Origin: Eublepharis macularius
Taxonomy: Eukaryota > Chordata > Lepidosauria > Squamata > Eublepharidae
Length of the DNA stretch: 64,000 bases
Direction of reading: 5' to 3'
Assembly (NCBI RefSeq): GCF_028583425.1
Contig: NC_072791.1
Span: 45,949,368-46,013,367, forward strand
The position numbers and the translations under genes are program-made. Under the pieces are notes generated by a model, which was not told the origin of the DNA, did no database searches, and saw only the letters and a list, made by a program, of their open reading frames with translations. Of the stretch, positions 1 through 11,184 are shown in pieces; the first letter of the stretch is position 1; every line of letters starts with the position of its first letter.

Positions 1-190
1 ATCCTCTCCCTATGGCCCAGTTGCATGGTGGGGAACCTGCAAGGACTTGCAGGGGGCACTTCACTTTTCTCATATTCCCTCCCCTACACTATTTCTTCTT
101 TCCCTCCTCCTAGCAGCTTCCATATGCTCACCTATATCCTTCTCTCCTTCAAACCTACTAAACTTACCTTTTATATGCCAATTGTCTTCA

Positions 191-413
191 TTTATATTTA
201 TTAATATACTTCATTTATATACTACCTTTCTCCACAATGGGGGCCCAAAGCAGTTTACATCATTCTGCTTGCCTCCAGTTATCCTTGCAACAACCCTGAG
301 AGGTAGGTTAGGCTGAGTGTGTGTGACTGGATCAAAGTTACCTAGTGAGCTTCCACAGCAAAGTAGTGATTCAAACCTGGGTATCCCACATTGTACTCTA
401 AACCTGGGTGAGT
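191..413 (-). mobile_element. tRNA-derived CORE/MIR-like SINE, head-truncated
   Basis: Read on the minus strand, this is the body and tail of a common reptile SINE. The tail reads as a 'gccctttctc... atataaat' type LINE-like end, the core contains the MIR-like 'cctacctctcaggg' block, and the distal part reads 'tgggatacccaggtttgaatc', a tRNA box-B remnant. The tRNA head beyond about 413 is missing. Such SINEs are non-coding and depend on LINE machinery. The family name is inferred from remembered consensus; the class is clear from the box B and CORE arrangement. Confidence 0.7.
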
Positions 414-559
414 CATGCCAGGTGGTATCAAGTCACCTGATGTTCGCTTCTGGGCATGTCCAAAAGAGCCCTGCCCCCTCTCCTGCTTTTTACTGACTCA
501 AACGAAGCCTGGAATAGAGGCTAAACTGTTATGGTTGCCTAGCAACAGCCATGAGAGCA

Positions 560-805
560 GCTGGATAGTTTGGTGTAGTGGTTAAGAGCAGCAGGACTTT
601 AATCTGGAGAACCAGGTTTGATTTCCCACTTCTCTGCTTGAAGCCAGCTGGATGATCTTGGGTTAGTCACAGCTCTCTTAGAGCTCTCTCATCCCCATCC
701 ATCTCACAAGGCGATTGTTGTGGGAATAACAACAGCATACTTTGTAAACTGCTCTGAGTGGGTGTTAAGTTATCCTGAACAGCAGTATATAAATGGAATG
801 TTATG
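560..805 (+). mobile_element. tRNA-derived CORE/MIR-like SINE, near full length
   Basis: The head carries a pol III A-box-like 'tggtgtagtggttaaga' near 571 and a B-box-like 'ggtttgatttcc' near 615. The core 'ggatgatcttgggttagtca' resembles the MIR/CORE block. The tail 'gagtgggtgttaagttatcc' then 'atataaat' resembles an L2/CR1-type LINE 3' end. This is the best preserved SINE of this type in the window and gives the orientation for the partial copies at 0.2, 18.9, 19.3 and 29.7 kb. It is not a functional tRNA gene. Confidence 0.8.
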
Positions 806-1013
806 TTGTTATACAGGAACTCCTCTTTATCATTTTTGGGCTTTTTTCTAAACACCCATTTTTTTCAGATTTTTCTCCAAACCAGGGGCATTTTGCTAGT
901 GTGTGTGAAGATCTGTTTTGTCCAGTCATGGCTCCAATTTCCAAGTTTAAGTATCCACAGATCAGGGCCACTTGGCTATTAGTATATGATATATGTTTTA
1001 TAATGTAACATGT

Positions 1014-1255
1014 TCTGAATTTGAATTATATTTATTTATGATATTTATAGTCCACCTTTCTCACTGAAACTCAAAGTGGATTATACAGTGTGAGTCATAG
1101 TCAATTTCAATAAACAATGTAATCCCATATATAAATGAACATTTGTAAAGCTTTAAAACTACTAGGAATCTAAAACTGAGTTGAAGAAATGCTAAACAGA
1201 ACATAAACAATTCCAAGACTGACATATTAAACAACATATAAACTATCCAAAGGGG
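1014..1255 (-). mobile_element. L2-like LINE 3' UTR fragment
   Basis: This stretch parallels the 3' UTR of the L2 copy that begins at about 1260. Both have 'cctttctcactga.actca', 'gattacattgtgtgag'-like and 'ctaaacagaacataaacaattcc'-like blocks in the same order. It is therefore a second, coding-free copy lying next to the longer one. Either two insertions or a local duplication would explain the tandem 3' ends. Confidence 0.6.
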
Positions 1256-1259
1256 GACA

Positions 1260-2905
1260 ATTTTTTATTTTATTTTTTAAATTTATATAATTTATATTCC
1301 GCCTTTCTCACTGAGACTCAAGGCAGATTACATTGTGTGAGATTAGTACAATTAGTGGCAAGGACAAGGGAAGACATTTCCATACACCGTCAAGAACATT
1401 TCCATAAACAATACCATGGGGTAAAATAATGTAAGTTTACAAAGATACAGTATTAGCAAGGATCCAGTATGGGGTTGAGGAATTACTGAAACAGAACATA
1501 ATTCTAGGACTTACACTGAACATAAAGCACAGGTAAGATATAGGAGTACTTATTTAAAGCAACAGATAATATGTTAGGCAATATAATGGTGAAATCTGTG
1601 GTTTCTAACTCCTTAGTGAAACATCTGGGATCCCTTTCCTACCATATCACCCTCTTAGCTGAGAAAAAAGGCCTTTTTGAATAATTCAGTTTTGCATTGT
1701 TTGTGGAAAGCCAGGAGGGTGGGGGCTCTCCTGACCTCCTCAGCCAGGCTGTTCCATAGGGTAGGGGCCACCACAGAGAAAGATTTCGCCCATGTACAGG
1801 CCGGCACCTGCAAGAGACCCTGTTCAGATGAGCGAAGCTGCTGTGGAGGGGCATAGGGAGAGAGGAGGTCCCGTAGGTATGCTGGACCAAGGCCGTGAAG
1901 GGCTTTGTATGTAATAAACATTGCCTTGAATTGAGCACAGTAACTGATAAGTAGCCAGTAGAGCGGCTGTAGGATGGGAGAGTTCAAGCTCCTGCTCGCT
2001 CCTTATAATAATCGAGCCACTGCATTTTGCAACAATTGGAGCCTCCTAGTTAACTTGGGACACCAATTTATAATGCATTACAATAGTCAAGTTTTGATGT
2101 TACCATAGCATGGATCCAGGTGACCAGGTCGGCTGTGTCAAGATAAGCCATTTTCCAGGCTAGAGTGAGATTGTAGTAAGCGTTTTTTGCAGCTCCCTTT
2201 ACTTGTTTTTCTAGTAGTAATGCGGGATCCAGTATAACCCCTAGGCTCTTCACCGAGTCTGCAAGGGTCAAACGAACTCCATCAAAGGTGGGGAGTACAT
2301 TTTTCAAGATCTCTGACTTCCCAACAAAAATCACTTCAGCCTTGTCTGGGTTCAATTTTAATTTGTTATTTTCCAGCAATTTTACTATGGCTGTCATGCA
2401 GTGATCTAAGGTTTCTACTGCATCCTGTGGGGATCTAGATAGCGAGATATAGAGTTGGATATCATTTGCATATTGATGACATCCCACTCCATAGCTGTGA
2501 ATGCGTTCTCCTAAAGGTTTTACGCAAAGGTTGAATAACATGGGAGATAAGATTGCGCCCTGCAGGACCCCACAAGGTAATTCCCATTCTGGAGATAGCT
2601 GATCTCCGACGGCAACCCTTTGAGTCCGTTCCATGAGAAACATCCTTTGATGCCCACTTCTGTTTTTAAATGCTTCAATCAGGACAGCATGGTCTACTGT
2701 GTCAAAGACTGCAGACAGATCCAGGAGGAGCAATAAGGAGATGTGGCCTTTGTCTATATTTAGACAGAGATCATCCACTAACACTACTAGTGCCGTCTCT
2801 GTCCCATGCCCTGGTCTGAATCCAGACTGGAAAGGGCCTAGAGCACTAGAGTTTTCCAAGAAGATCTGGAGTTGGTCAGCTACTGCTCTCTCAATCACTT
2901 TTTAA
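1260..2905 (-). mobile_element. L2-clade LINE, 5'-truncated
   Basis: A non-LTR retrotransposon on the minus strand: a 3' UTR with an AT-rich end at the left (about 1260-1640), the ORF2 C-terminal domain (about 1655-1987) and the reverse transcriptase (2068-2898). The endonuclease and ORF1 are absent, as expected for 5' truncation during target-primed reverse transcription. The RT blocks (FRPGHGTETAL, LLLDLSAVFDTVDH, GVLQGAILSPMLFN) are typical of L2. No target duplication was identified. Confidence 0.9.
1655..2898 (-). pseudogene. L2 ORF2 reverse transcriptase remnant
   Basis: An open stretch of 276 codons (2068-2898) covers RT fingers and palm. FRPGHGTETAL lies at about residues 27-37, LLDLSAVFDTVDH at about 58-70, and the catalytic box reads YANDIQLYI instead of the usual YADD, so one catalytic aspartate is replaced. 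A stop and a frame change lie between 1988 and 2067. A further 110 codons (1655-1987) then match the L2 C-terminal region (ALHGLGPAYLRDLL, LWNSLAEEVRRAPTL). It cannot encode active RT. The long open frame suggests moderate age. Confidence 0.85.
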
Positions 2906-3899
2906 TTAGGTGTTTGTGGGGAAGGTTTGGGTGTCCTGCAGTCTTTTGTGGTGATTTCATGAAGTATTCTTTTTCTAGCAATCTTTGCAATTTAGACAGT
3001 CAAGATGATGCAGAAGAAAATAATAGTACCTGAATTCTCAGCTGAATTACTGCATTTACTGAATTCCCAGTTGAATTACTGCTGTTTTGTGTCCACTAGA
3101 GGGAAGCCTATACTTTAAACTGGTCACTTTAAAAAATAAAATCAGTTTTTGGAGCTGTTATCCGCTGCATCCGTGTTATTACACACACAAAATCAATCCT
3201 TTCTAGCTCTGAATAATTCATCTAGAATAACTGCACCCTCAGTCCCTCATATTCCCATATTCATCATTGATCTAGAAGATAATTCTCTACAGATATATGC
3301 AACTTTAAAATGACAAAGGGGAACAGTTAGTAACCATAGAAAACCTGTTGTATTTGCACCTAGGCATTTAAAGAGCATAACAAAAGTATGTTTCCTTCAT
3401 GCTTTCAGCTGATATTGATAGGTGGAGCAAAGATTCTAATGCACATAAAGAATTGTAATTATGAGAGCAGGTAATAATTCCATTCAAAGCTCAAGTGGCA
3501 TTAGGTACACATCCCATATACAATTTCTAGACTTTCATTCTATATTCTAATACTCTTGCCACTCAGGTTTGTGAGTAAAGGGTGAGTGGATATTTGAGCA
3601 TGTTGTCACATCTGTATTGAGTACTCCATTGCCGTAAGGGTGGGCATTCATCGTAAGAGAATTTCTGATGGCACCAAAAGTTGTTACATAAATATGGTTC
3701 TGATTTTCCCTGATGCATGTGGTTTAAAAGCAAGACTAGTTGCCATTTATCTGAAACGTAGAATAGTAAGAGCATTATTTCCGGGTGTACTAGTGGGAGG
3801 CAGGAAACCTCTGTGAACTTCTGTGGCACATTGGATCCAAACCAATGATTTACATCAATTTAGCATATACTTGCATATCCTTGCCTTAAATGTGAAAAT
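2906..3899. other. Unassigned non-coding stretch
   Basis: No gene or recognised repeat. At about 3032-3090 a block of about 28 bp containing 'gaattactgc' occurs twice in tandem. The stretch 3092-3175, with an AATAAA at about 3136, looks loosely like the end of an LTR or a retroposed transcript, but no partner end is visible. Confidence 0.3.
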
Positions 3900-3970
3900 G
3901 AATACAAGTGCTTTTCTTCTACAGAAACAAAACAAAAAACTGCTCAACATGTTGTGTGGCTTTGGAATTT
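3900..3970 (+). repeat. Direct repeat, copy 1
   Basis: About 65 bp, including 'aaacaaaacaaaaaactgct', recurs at 4600-4668 in the same orientation with only a few changes. The two copies are 700 bp apart. I do not recognise the family. Confidence 0.7.
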
Positions 3971-4599
3971 TTTTCTTCTTGTGACCAAATCTCTTGCAGA
4001 TGGGTGGGCCAAGGGGAAGATTTTTTTTTCCAATTTGCCCACTAGCTGTTGCTGGGGTCCAAAAGCTGCTTAGGGGCTAGAAGGAGAATGTTTTGCTTTT
4101 CTCTTTGCTGTCTTGCATTGTTTTTGAAATCTTAGTTTCAAAAGTTGTTTGCCCTGCAGCATAGGGAGGGGGCTGCCATTCAAAAGAAACAAATCCAAAG
4201 TCCCCTTGGGCTCACCAAGCTAGTTCCTTGATTCTTTGTATCTTGGTCTGCATTTCTTAATATTAATTGCACCAGACACTAGAATTTTTCTCTTGATACA
4301 GCAATTGCCTCCTACAATTTATGATTCTGTATGGTTATGTGTGACACTATTATCAAAGAATGACAACTTCATTTAGCTTGAGTCTTTCCAAGCTACAATT
4401 GCTAATTACAGGAGAGCTAAGTGTCTATTGTCTTGTGTGAGGCTGAAAAGCACCAAGTCAAATGGGGCACTTTATCGAGGTAACTGAAGAGAGAATGTCT
4501 CAATTTACTTAAAATTGGCTTGGCCTAATCTTATTAAGCTCAGCCAAGTCTGTTAGCCAGGCTGCAAAGGCACCTGTTCTAAACCTCTTCTATCTTCCG
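3971..4599. other. Unassigned segment between two direct repeats
   Basis: No coding frame or known repeat was recognised. It is bounded by the near-identical blocks at 3900-3970 and 4600-4668, so it may be the interior of a duplicated or inserted unit. Confidence 0.35.
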
Positions 4600-4668
4600 G
4601 AATGCAAATGCTTTTCTACTGCAAAAACAAAACAAAAAACTGCTCAACGTGTTACCATGGAATTTTTT
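4600..4668 (+). repeat. Direct repeat, copy 2
   Basis: Partner of 3900-3970. It shares the A-rich core and the flanking 'tgctcaac.tgtt' and 'ggaattttttt' blocks. It ends about 50 bp before the solo LTR at 4718. Confidence 0.7.
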
Positions 4669-4717
4669 TTAAATTAGACTATCCTACAGGCACTTAGTGT
4701 AAAGGAGGATGTCCTGG

Positions 4718-5256
4718 TGTCATGCCTCAGGTAGGGTGAGCCACCTTACACTGGCACCACTGTGGAATTTAGGGTCCCTTGGGAAGGCCCCGAGTACCCT
4801 CCCAACCCTTCCAACCTCTGTAGGTCGGCCAATAAACAGGCATGAGGACCCAGCAGAGTAACAACAAACAAAAGGATTTATTTACAAGGAGGTCAGTTAA
4901 TATCAAGCAAACAAGAAGCAAGGTGCATTAGAAACAATAGATGGGTGAAAGCAAAATAAAGGCCCTAGTGCAACTCAACTCCCAGTCCCTCTGTCTGCCA
5001 GGCCTGTCTTCTCACCCTACCTGGATGAGGGCCTCTCCCCCTAGCAGAATCCTCCTCTGGCCTGCTCCCCAGGAGAAAGAACAGAGGCTTTTTTCCCCTC
5101 CCAGGCTTATATAGCACTAGCCCCCTGTGTTCTGATTGGCTAAAAAGGGCGCCAAAACAGCCCAGGGGCTCCTGGGAATCATAGGCAGGTCTACTCCCAC
5201 TGCTAACAGGCTTCTGAGGCCTTGCTAGGCCTTCCTGGCACAGCCAGATCATGACA
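4718..5256 (-). mobile_element. Solo LTR (gypsy/ERV-like), minus strand
   Basis: A 539-bp unit begins TGTCATG and ends CATGACA, the TG...CA ends of an LTR. It is flanked by a perfect 5-bp target duplication, CCTGG, at 4713-4717 and 5257-5261. On the minus strand it shows a CCAAT-type box (near 5140), a TATA-like 'gctatataag' (near 5112) and an 'aataaat' polyadenylation-type signal (near 4880), in the expected order for U3 to R. No internal region is attached, so it is a solo LTR left by recombination. Its layout resembles the gypsy LTRs at 40.2 and 47.7 kb, but the sequence differs. Confidence 0.85.
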
Positions 5257-5261
5257 CCTGG

Positions 5262-5874
5262 GGAAGCCGGAACCTATGACATAAGAATGGTAGTGCTGCT
5301 GAATAACACTAGATACCTCCTCAGTGGTCTAAACTTTTGTGAAATGACTGTGTAAGGTAGTGGATCTGCTACCCTATGAGTGTGCCTGTTTACCTCTACC
5401 TGTGTGCTACTTCTATATTTGTAAATAAAGCAAATGGCAAACTAACCCAAGTAAGCACTAATTGGCCCCTGTACCTTCTCACCACTCAGGGAAGTGAAGA
5501 GCATGTAATAATACTTAGGCCTTTCCACGTACATTTTAGATGTGTGCTTTAATGTGTGAATGCCTCTACCAGTTAGCAAACCAAGGTTTTAATTGCATAG
5601 TGTGCAAAAACAGATACTGAATAATTAGCTCGTCTTCGGCATTTAGAAGATGAGCTGGGTTTTGCTCTGTTTTATTTGCCCTCTTATGTTGCCTTTCTCT
5701 GAGGTTTTTGTTTATTGTGTTAGACCCCTCTGGTCCTCCTCCAACAATGATTCACTGTCATTGTACCATCACAATAGTGGGGCTCATAAGTGCAACTGTA
5801 GAGGGCTCTTGCCCACCATTTTAATGACATTCCTAGTTCTGAAACTGAATTGTCTGATGCTAGGCAATGTGTAT
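5262..5874. other. Unassigned non-coding stretch
   Basis: No gene, repeat or structural motif was recognised. Confidence 0.3.
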
Positions 5875-5998
5875 TAACCTGTATATCTGACAAAGGGAAC
5901 GTGACTCTTGAAAGCTTATACCCTTGAAATCTGGTTGGTCTTTAAGATGCTATTGGACTCAAATCTTGTTCTCCTACAGTAGACCAACATGCTACCCA
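5875..5998 (+). repeat. Copy of an interspersed half-palindrome repeat
   Basis: Contains 'cttgaaagcttatacccttg', 'ttggtctttaagatgctatt' and 'tagaccaacatgctaccc' in order. The same blocks occur at 57798-57965 (folded back on themselves) and, inverted, at 18970-19080. This is a common amniote-type repeat whose class I cannot name with certainty; the folded copy suggests a palindromic MITE. Confidence 0.65.
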
Positions 5999-6000
5999 CC

Positions 6001-9000
6001 TAAATTTAGTATTAATTAGTAAATAATGTTGTTGCTAGCAATGAAAAAGCAGCAAAGACAGCAACAGTGCTAGGAAGCAACAAAGGTAGCAGAAAAATTG
6101 TACACAGGCACTTTTTAACAGAAGCCAGGACACTGTAAGAAGCGTGACCATGTTTGCCTGCTACCAACACTGAAAATTCATTGAATGGGATTGCTTTGCT
6201 CCCCTCCTCCCACCCTAGTTCTGACATAGATAGATGTTACAGGTGCAATTGTTTTCAAATCTTATTTTGTATGAATAGAAGCCCCACTGTTGTATTACAT
6301 TATCAAAGAAAAACCTGTTTAGACCAAAGTTGTGTCTTCCACAGAAAAAGAGAAGTTATGCAGCAGGTTGAGACAAATAGGTCAGTGAAAATCAAAACCT
6401 GATTGTCTTGTTAGCTGCAACCCCTAGAGTCAGCCTTCGAGAATGCAAAAGTATTTCCTAGGACCTTTCTAGCTTACACCAAGAATTGGTTTTTATTAGA
6501 GTTAAAATAGTGCTTGTTTGAATCCAGTATCAGTGGTGGTGCAATATCGTGGCCACACTGAATGGGGGAGAAATAACCCTGCTGAATGAACAGTTGGGGA
6601 AGAGATAATATTGCGTAACTACAAATGATCTGTTTGATAGTCTTGTTGCAATGTTTTGCTTAAAGCAAGATGAGATGATATTAGTGGTATACCAATGCGC
6701 AGTTAATGGCATGACCACCATCTAAACCCAAGTTGTAGATGCTCCATTAGATCCTAGTCCTTGCTACAATGCCTTCTCTTTCCCCCTCCCTACCATTAGT
6801 CTATTTATTGTGGCATTTCAGCAATCAAAAATGAAGAAAAGCAAACATTTACAAAAATGTAAACAGGATAATAAATCAAATTGGAAAATAACTGATAAAA
6901 AGATGAAATTCTTTATATCCTCACAGTTTACTATAATTGTGTTTGTAAGAAAAGCAAAAATGCAAGGAATCTTACATTATAAACTTTTTCCAGATTTTTT
7001 AAAGCTGTTCTAACACTGACATAGAAAAAGAAGACATTGGCCAGACTGGCAAATTCCTTTAGCGCTTAATTTTTTTTCTTCAGAAAAGCAGACGAAAAGA
7101 TAATATGGACACTATATGGCTTGTTATAAAAGAGTCAATTTTTTTAAAAAAACACAAGGGATGTGCTTAAATGTTCTTGTTAAAAATACTGGAATGAGAT
7201 AAGTGAAGAGCTTTACTAAGATTATCTTAAATGGGCTCATGATGGTGGTTCCATTTTCACTCTTTTTAAACCTCTCTGTCTACAGTTAGTTTCTTTCTGT
7301 CCTGTGTCATTTTACTGGGCATTAGACCTTGGCCCTGGAGGATGGCAATGCTTTGACATGGGCCAGGTCCAGAATCGGAATGCTAGCCTTATGGTTACTT
7401 GCCCTTTTCTGTTCCCTGGGGGCCTGAGTGGTCTGTTCATTTCTAGCTCATTCTCCCTGGCTGCCTCTCATCTTTCTAGTTAGTCAGGGTAATTTTCCCT
7501 GGCGCTGATTTGGCAAGGACCGCACCTCGGCATCACTAACAGCCAGGGTCAGCTGTCAGCCTTGCAGCCATAAGCCTAATTCAATACTACAGATGTAGAT
7601 ATTTTTTCCAAGATCTCTCTGGGCTGCGGGCTTAGAGTCTCTGTTCTCAGCTGGGGTCCCTGATGCAGTCACTTCTCTTACTGTTACAAAACACCCCATT
7701 AGGCAGAATGGCACAAACATACTTGACTGGGGGCCCCTCCTCCAACCTAGCAAAGCTAGCAGCCCTGAGTTTCAGAGAATGGAAACAGATTTTATGCAAG
7801 GATAGAAGCTCTTTTTGATTGTTTCTGTTCTTCTTTCATCTCCTTTTTTCCACAGTTTTGAAAGGCTCTCCACTTCCCTGGGGAGAATCATAGCTCTTCC
7901 TTATTTGTTGGAATTACATTTACCTCACGATGGGGCAAAGCCTGCAGGAAACGTGCAATGAAATGCAAATTTGTGCTAGAAGATGAAAATGAGGATTCTG
8001 TTAAATAGCTATGCATCAACAACCCTAGTGCTTTGTAGACTTTTGCTTGTGCCTGTCCATCTCTGTCTCAAGGAGCTTAGAATCGAAATCCATACAAGGA
8101 GAAGCACGAGGCTTTCATTCTCTTCTTTTTTGAGGAGGAAGCAAGAGGCATTCATAACCTAGGTGATGTCCCTAAAAGCTTAATTTCTCTATTGATGTAG
8201 TGTCCCAAGGTAAAGAGAAGCAGCCAAGGGATTTGTGCCCATTTATTTTATGAACTGGTTAATACATTCCCACCATTGTAGTTTGTGTAGGTCAGAATGA
8301 CTTAATTATGATGCTTATACTGACCAAGGAAACTGGTCTTTGGCTGTTTCCCTCAGTAAGCTCTCTAGAACTGGCAAGGACTATGACGTAGCAAAGACCA
8401 TAAACAGCCAGTTTCCTTTTGGAAAATTCAAGTTCCAGACAAAACAAACACTTTTAGAAGAGTCTGGAGAGGTCATGCATACTACGAAGTGCTGTCATCT
8501 TGTTCTGGGCTGCAGCGTTGACAAGACTTGTATGTTTGCATTGGCTGTTAATGCTATAGCTTGCAAGTGCCTAAACATGTATGTCCTAGAGTGTTACTGT
8601 AGGATATTAATTCAGCTTCCAAAAATTAGCTGCGCATAATTCTTTTCTTTATTAAAAAATGTGTTTCTCATGCCAGGGTAACTTATCTTGGGGTCATGGC
8701 GGATCACTTCATTGTATGATGGTATTTTATTTTTTAAGCCACTTCAATTACATGTTCAGGATTATTTGGAAAGGAATAAAAATAAAACAGACTGTATAAA
8801 TCTATAGTCCAGCTGTGGAGGGAATATTATACACAGTTTTTAACACCACAGGATTGGAAATGGCTGTGGGTTAGATTGGAGAGCAGGGAAGACGGGATCC
8901 TTGTGCTGCATCCAACCGGTAATGTATAAAATTATGTTTGAGATGAAAAATGAATCTTTTTCTTTGTTTCTCATAATAGAGGAATTTGGGGTCAACTAAT

Positions 9001-9598
9001 GAAAGTGATTGTCACTACATTCACTATGAATGGAAGAAACTATTTCTTTACAGAATGGCTTGGATTCACTTAAATTTCTGTGTATGTTGGAGGTGATTTT
9101 TCATCAATTCCCCCTCCCATAGGATACCTCTGATTCCCTTCCTAAGCTATTCCTGAAGGTCCCGCATCTTCCAGGAGCAGCACTGGCGGGTGTTTGGGGC
9201 TGTGCATGAGGGAGGGAACAGGGAAAATCACCTCCCATACCTGCGGAAACCCAGGTGGGATCCAACCCAATTCATAATTAGCCTATGGAATGTGCTAGGG
9301 GCTACTCAGCCAGCTTTAAAAGAAAATTATATTAATTCACAGAGGAGAGGTCTATAAATACCTATTACCCATGACAGCTAAATGGAGCCTTCATTCTTAG
9401 AGGCAGCATGCCACTGAATGCCAGCACTAAGGATCAATAGTAGAGGGGAGCTGTTACTTTTATGCCCTGCTTGTGGCATGAGATGTGTGGACTTTCCAAA
9501 GATAAGGACATCTGATTGGCCACTATTGAAAATTTTGTGCCAGGTTAGCTGGACATTTGATCTGGATTCTTATGTTATAATCAGAGTTATATTTCTCT
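6001..9598. other. 3.6 kb of AT-rich unique-looking DNA
   Basis: No coding exon, SINE, LINE or TIR element was recognised. A weak, gapped inverted repeat occurs at about 8328-8423 ('aaggaaactgg' against 'ccagtttcctt'). This is one of the longer stretches of the window without obvious transposons. Confidence 0.35.
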
Positions 9599-9606
9599 GC
9601 AGTATT

Positions 9607-10030
9607 CAGGGCTGGCGCCACCATTGAGGCGGTGAGGTGGGTGCCGTGGGTGCTGAGGCACCAAAGGGGGCTCCAGAGGGGGTGCTGGGGGCGGAGGCAC
9701 TCGCCATAGAGCTGGCGTGCCTGGCACACAGCTGCTGTAGCCGACCAGCCCCACGTCGCTGCCACCACCAACACACGCCCCTGGCCGGGCACAGCAGCCG
9801 TGAGCCAGGCATGGCAGGCGTCCGGGGCGGTGTGCGGAACCTCCCTAGCTACCTGCCATGCCCGACTGGGAGTGCAGGCAGCCTCCTTGCACTGTCCAGC
9901 CACCCGCCGGCCAATGGGGCCGGCTTGCTGCATGATGATGGCATCACGCAGTGACATCATCACACAGTATGGGCATGTGCGCATGCACGTAGGGGCAGCT
10001 GCGGGTGCCAGAAACCCTGGCGCCACCCCG
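9607..10030. mobile_element. GC-rich hAT-like non-autonomous element
   Basis: A 424-bp CpG-rich island in AT-rich surroundings. It begins CAGGGCTGGCGCCA and ends TGGCGCCACCCCG, which read as imperfect TIRs. The 8-bp flanks gcagtatt (9599-9606) and gcaatatt (10031-10038) differ at one base, which fits an 8-bp hAT target duplication. Open frames inside it run on both strands because of the GC content and show no transposase motif. Confidence 0.65.
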
Positions 10031-10156
10031 GCAATATTTATTTATAGATCTAGACAAGCTGACAAGATATTCCACCTTGATTGTTTGCCGCCTCTGGCAG
10101 TATTTATTTACAGATCTAGACAAGCTGACAAGATATTCCACCTTGATTGTTTGCAG
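10031..10156 (+). repeat. 66-bp tandem duplication, two units
   Basis: Unit 1 (10031-10096) and unit 2 (10097 to about 10154) share 'atctagacaagctgacaaga' and 'ttccaccttgattgtttgc' and differ at only a few positions. Unit 1 begins exactly at the right-hand target duplication of the hAT-like element, and unit 2 begins with gcagtatt, which matches the left-hand target copy. Confidence 0.8.
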
Positions 10157-10907
10157 AGTGAACAAGTTACAGGGAATGACAAACTAATCTTCAGGCCACA
10201 AAGAAAGAGCTGCTCTGCCAATATTTTCCACGACCTCTTCCTGTGGATCCAACCCAATCATGCCTGTTAACTGAACTTCGAAGGAGCCTCTTGGAGCTCT
10301 TCATGGTCTGCTTGGATTGTCACCATACAGAAAAATTTGATCTCATCTATAAACCTGGCTACCTCATTGCTCTGTTCTGACTCCAGATCACGTTAACATT
10401 AAACAGCACTAGTCCTAATATTGATCCTTTGGAGAATTCCAATGTGTCATTAATTGTCATAGTCAATAGGAAAATGAAACTGTATTTTCCTGGCTCCCCT
10501 TCTATGAGCACCTTTTAAAGATATTTTACATCCTTAATTTTCAATGCTTAATTTCTAGATAAGAGTTCCAGGGGGCAGCCCTTTCTTGAAGTTACATTCT
10601 TTGACCTAGAAGCCCTGTTTCCTAATCCCAGATGAATAGAATTCACAACAGTGAGGGAAATGTGCTCTGCACATGTTTAGAAATGAAAACGTTACATGTT
10701 TCTGGCATTTAAAATAGGTCCTGGCAAGCCTTGGCTCAAGTTAAACCTGTCAGCGCCGCAACCACAATATGTTGTTGCTGGGATAGTATAATTTTGTTCC
10801 TCAGCAAGTACTAGTTAATGCAATCAGCATGTACATGGGGGTTGCTCGTCAAAGGCACCTATCTGGATGCCGTGTGGAGAAAATTTAGTGAAAATTCAGT
10901 ATTAGAA
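10157..10907. other. Unassigned non-coding stretch
   Basis: No gene or recognised repeat. Confidence 0.3.
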
Positions 10908-11170
10908 ATCAAGATGCTGGCTTTACCCTATGAAGTTCTAAATGGTCTGTTTCCAAAGAACCTCATGGAATGTCTTCTCCATTATAAACTTTGAGTAAGA
11001 TCTGAGCCTTCCTCAAGGCACCCTGTTCTGTGAAGGTATGATAAGTGTCCACTAGGAGCCAAGATTATCTTTTGAATCATTTTAAATTTGGGAAATGGGA
11101 ATATCCCCCCTCCCCAAGAAATGGGTACTATCTGTCACTTATTTTAAGATGCAAATTAAGACATATCAAT
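10908..11170 (+). mobile_element. Possible degraded LINE ORF2 C-terminal piece
   Basis: The plus strand reads roughly ALPYEVLNGLFPKNLMECLL, which recalls the L2 ORF2 C-terminal region (compare ALHGLGPAYLRDLL in the 1.7-kb copy). The rest is too decayed to align by eye. Low confidence. Confidence 0.3.
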
Positions 11171-11184
11171 TTGCCCTGACCTGG

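Noticed and set aside
571-640. A tRNA gene
   Set aside because: Box A and B are present, but there is no cloverleaf and the sequence continues into a SINE body.
8328-8423. Weak inverted repeat
   Set aside because: Gapped pairing of about 11 bp only; could arise by chance and has no flanking duplication.
9523-10270. Open frames up to 167 codons
   Set aside because: They are a by-product of the GC-rich hAT-like element and its flanking duplication; frames are open on both strands.
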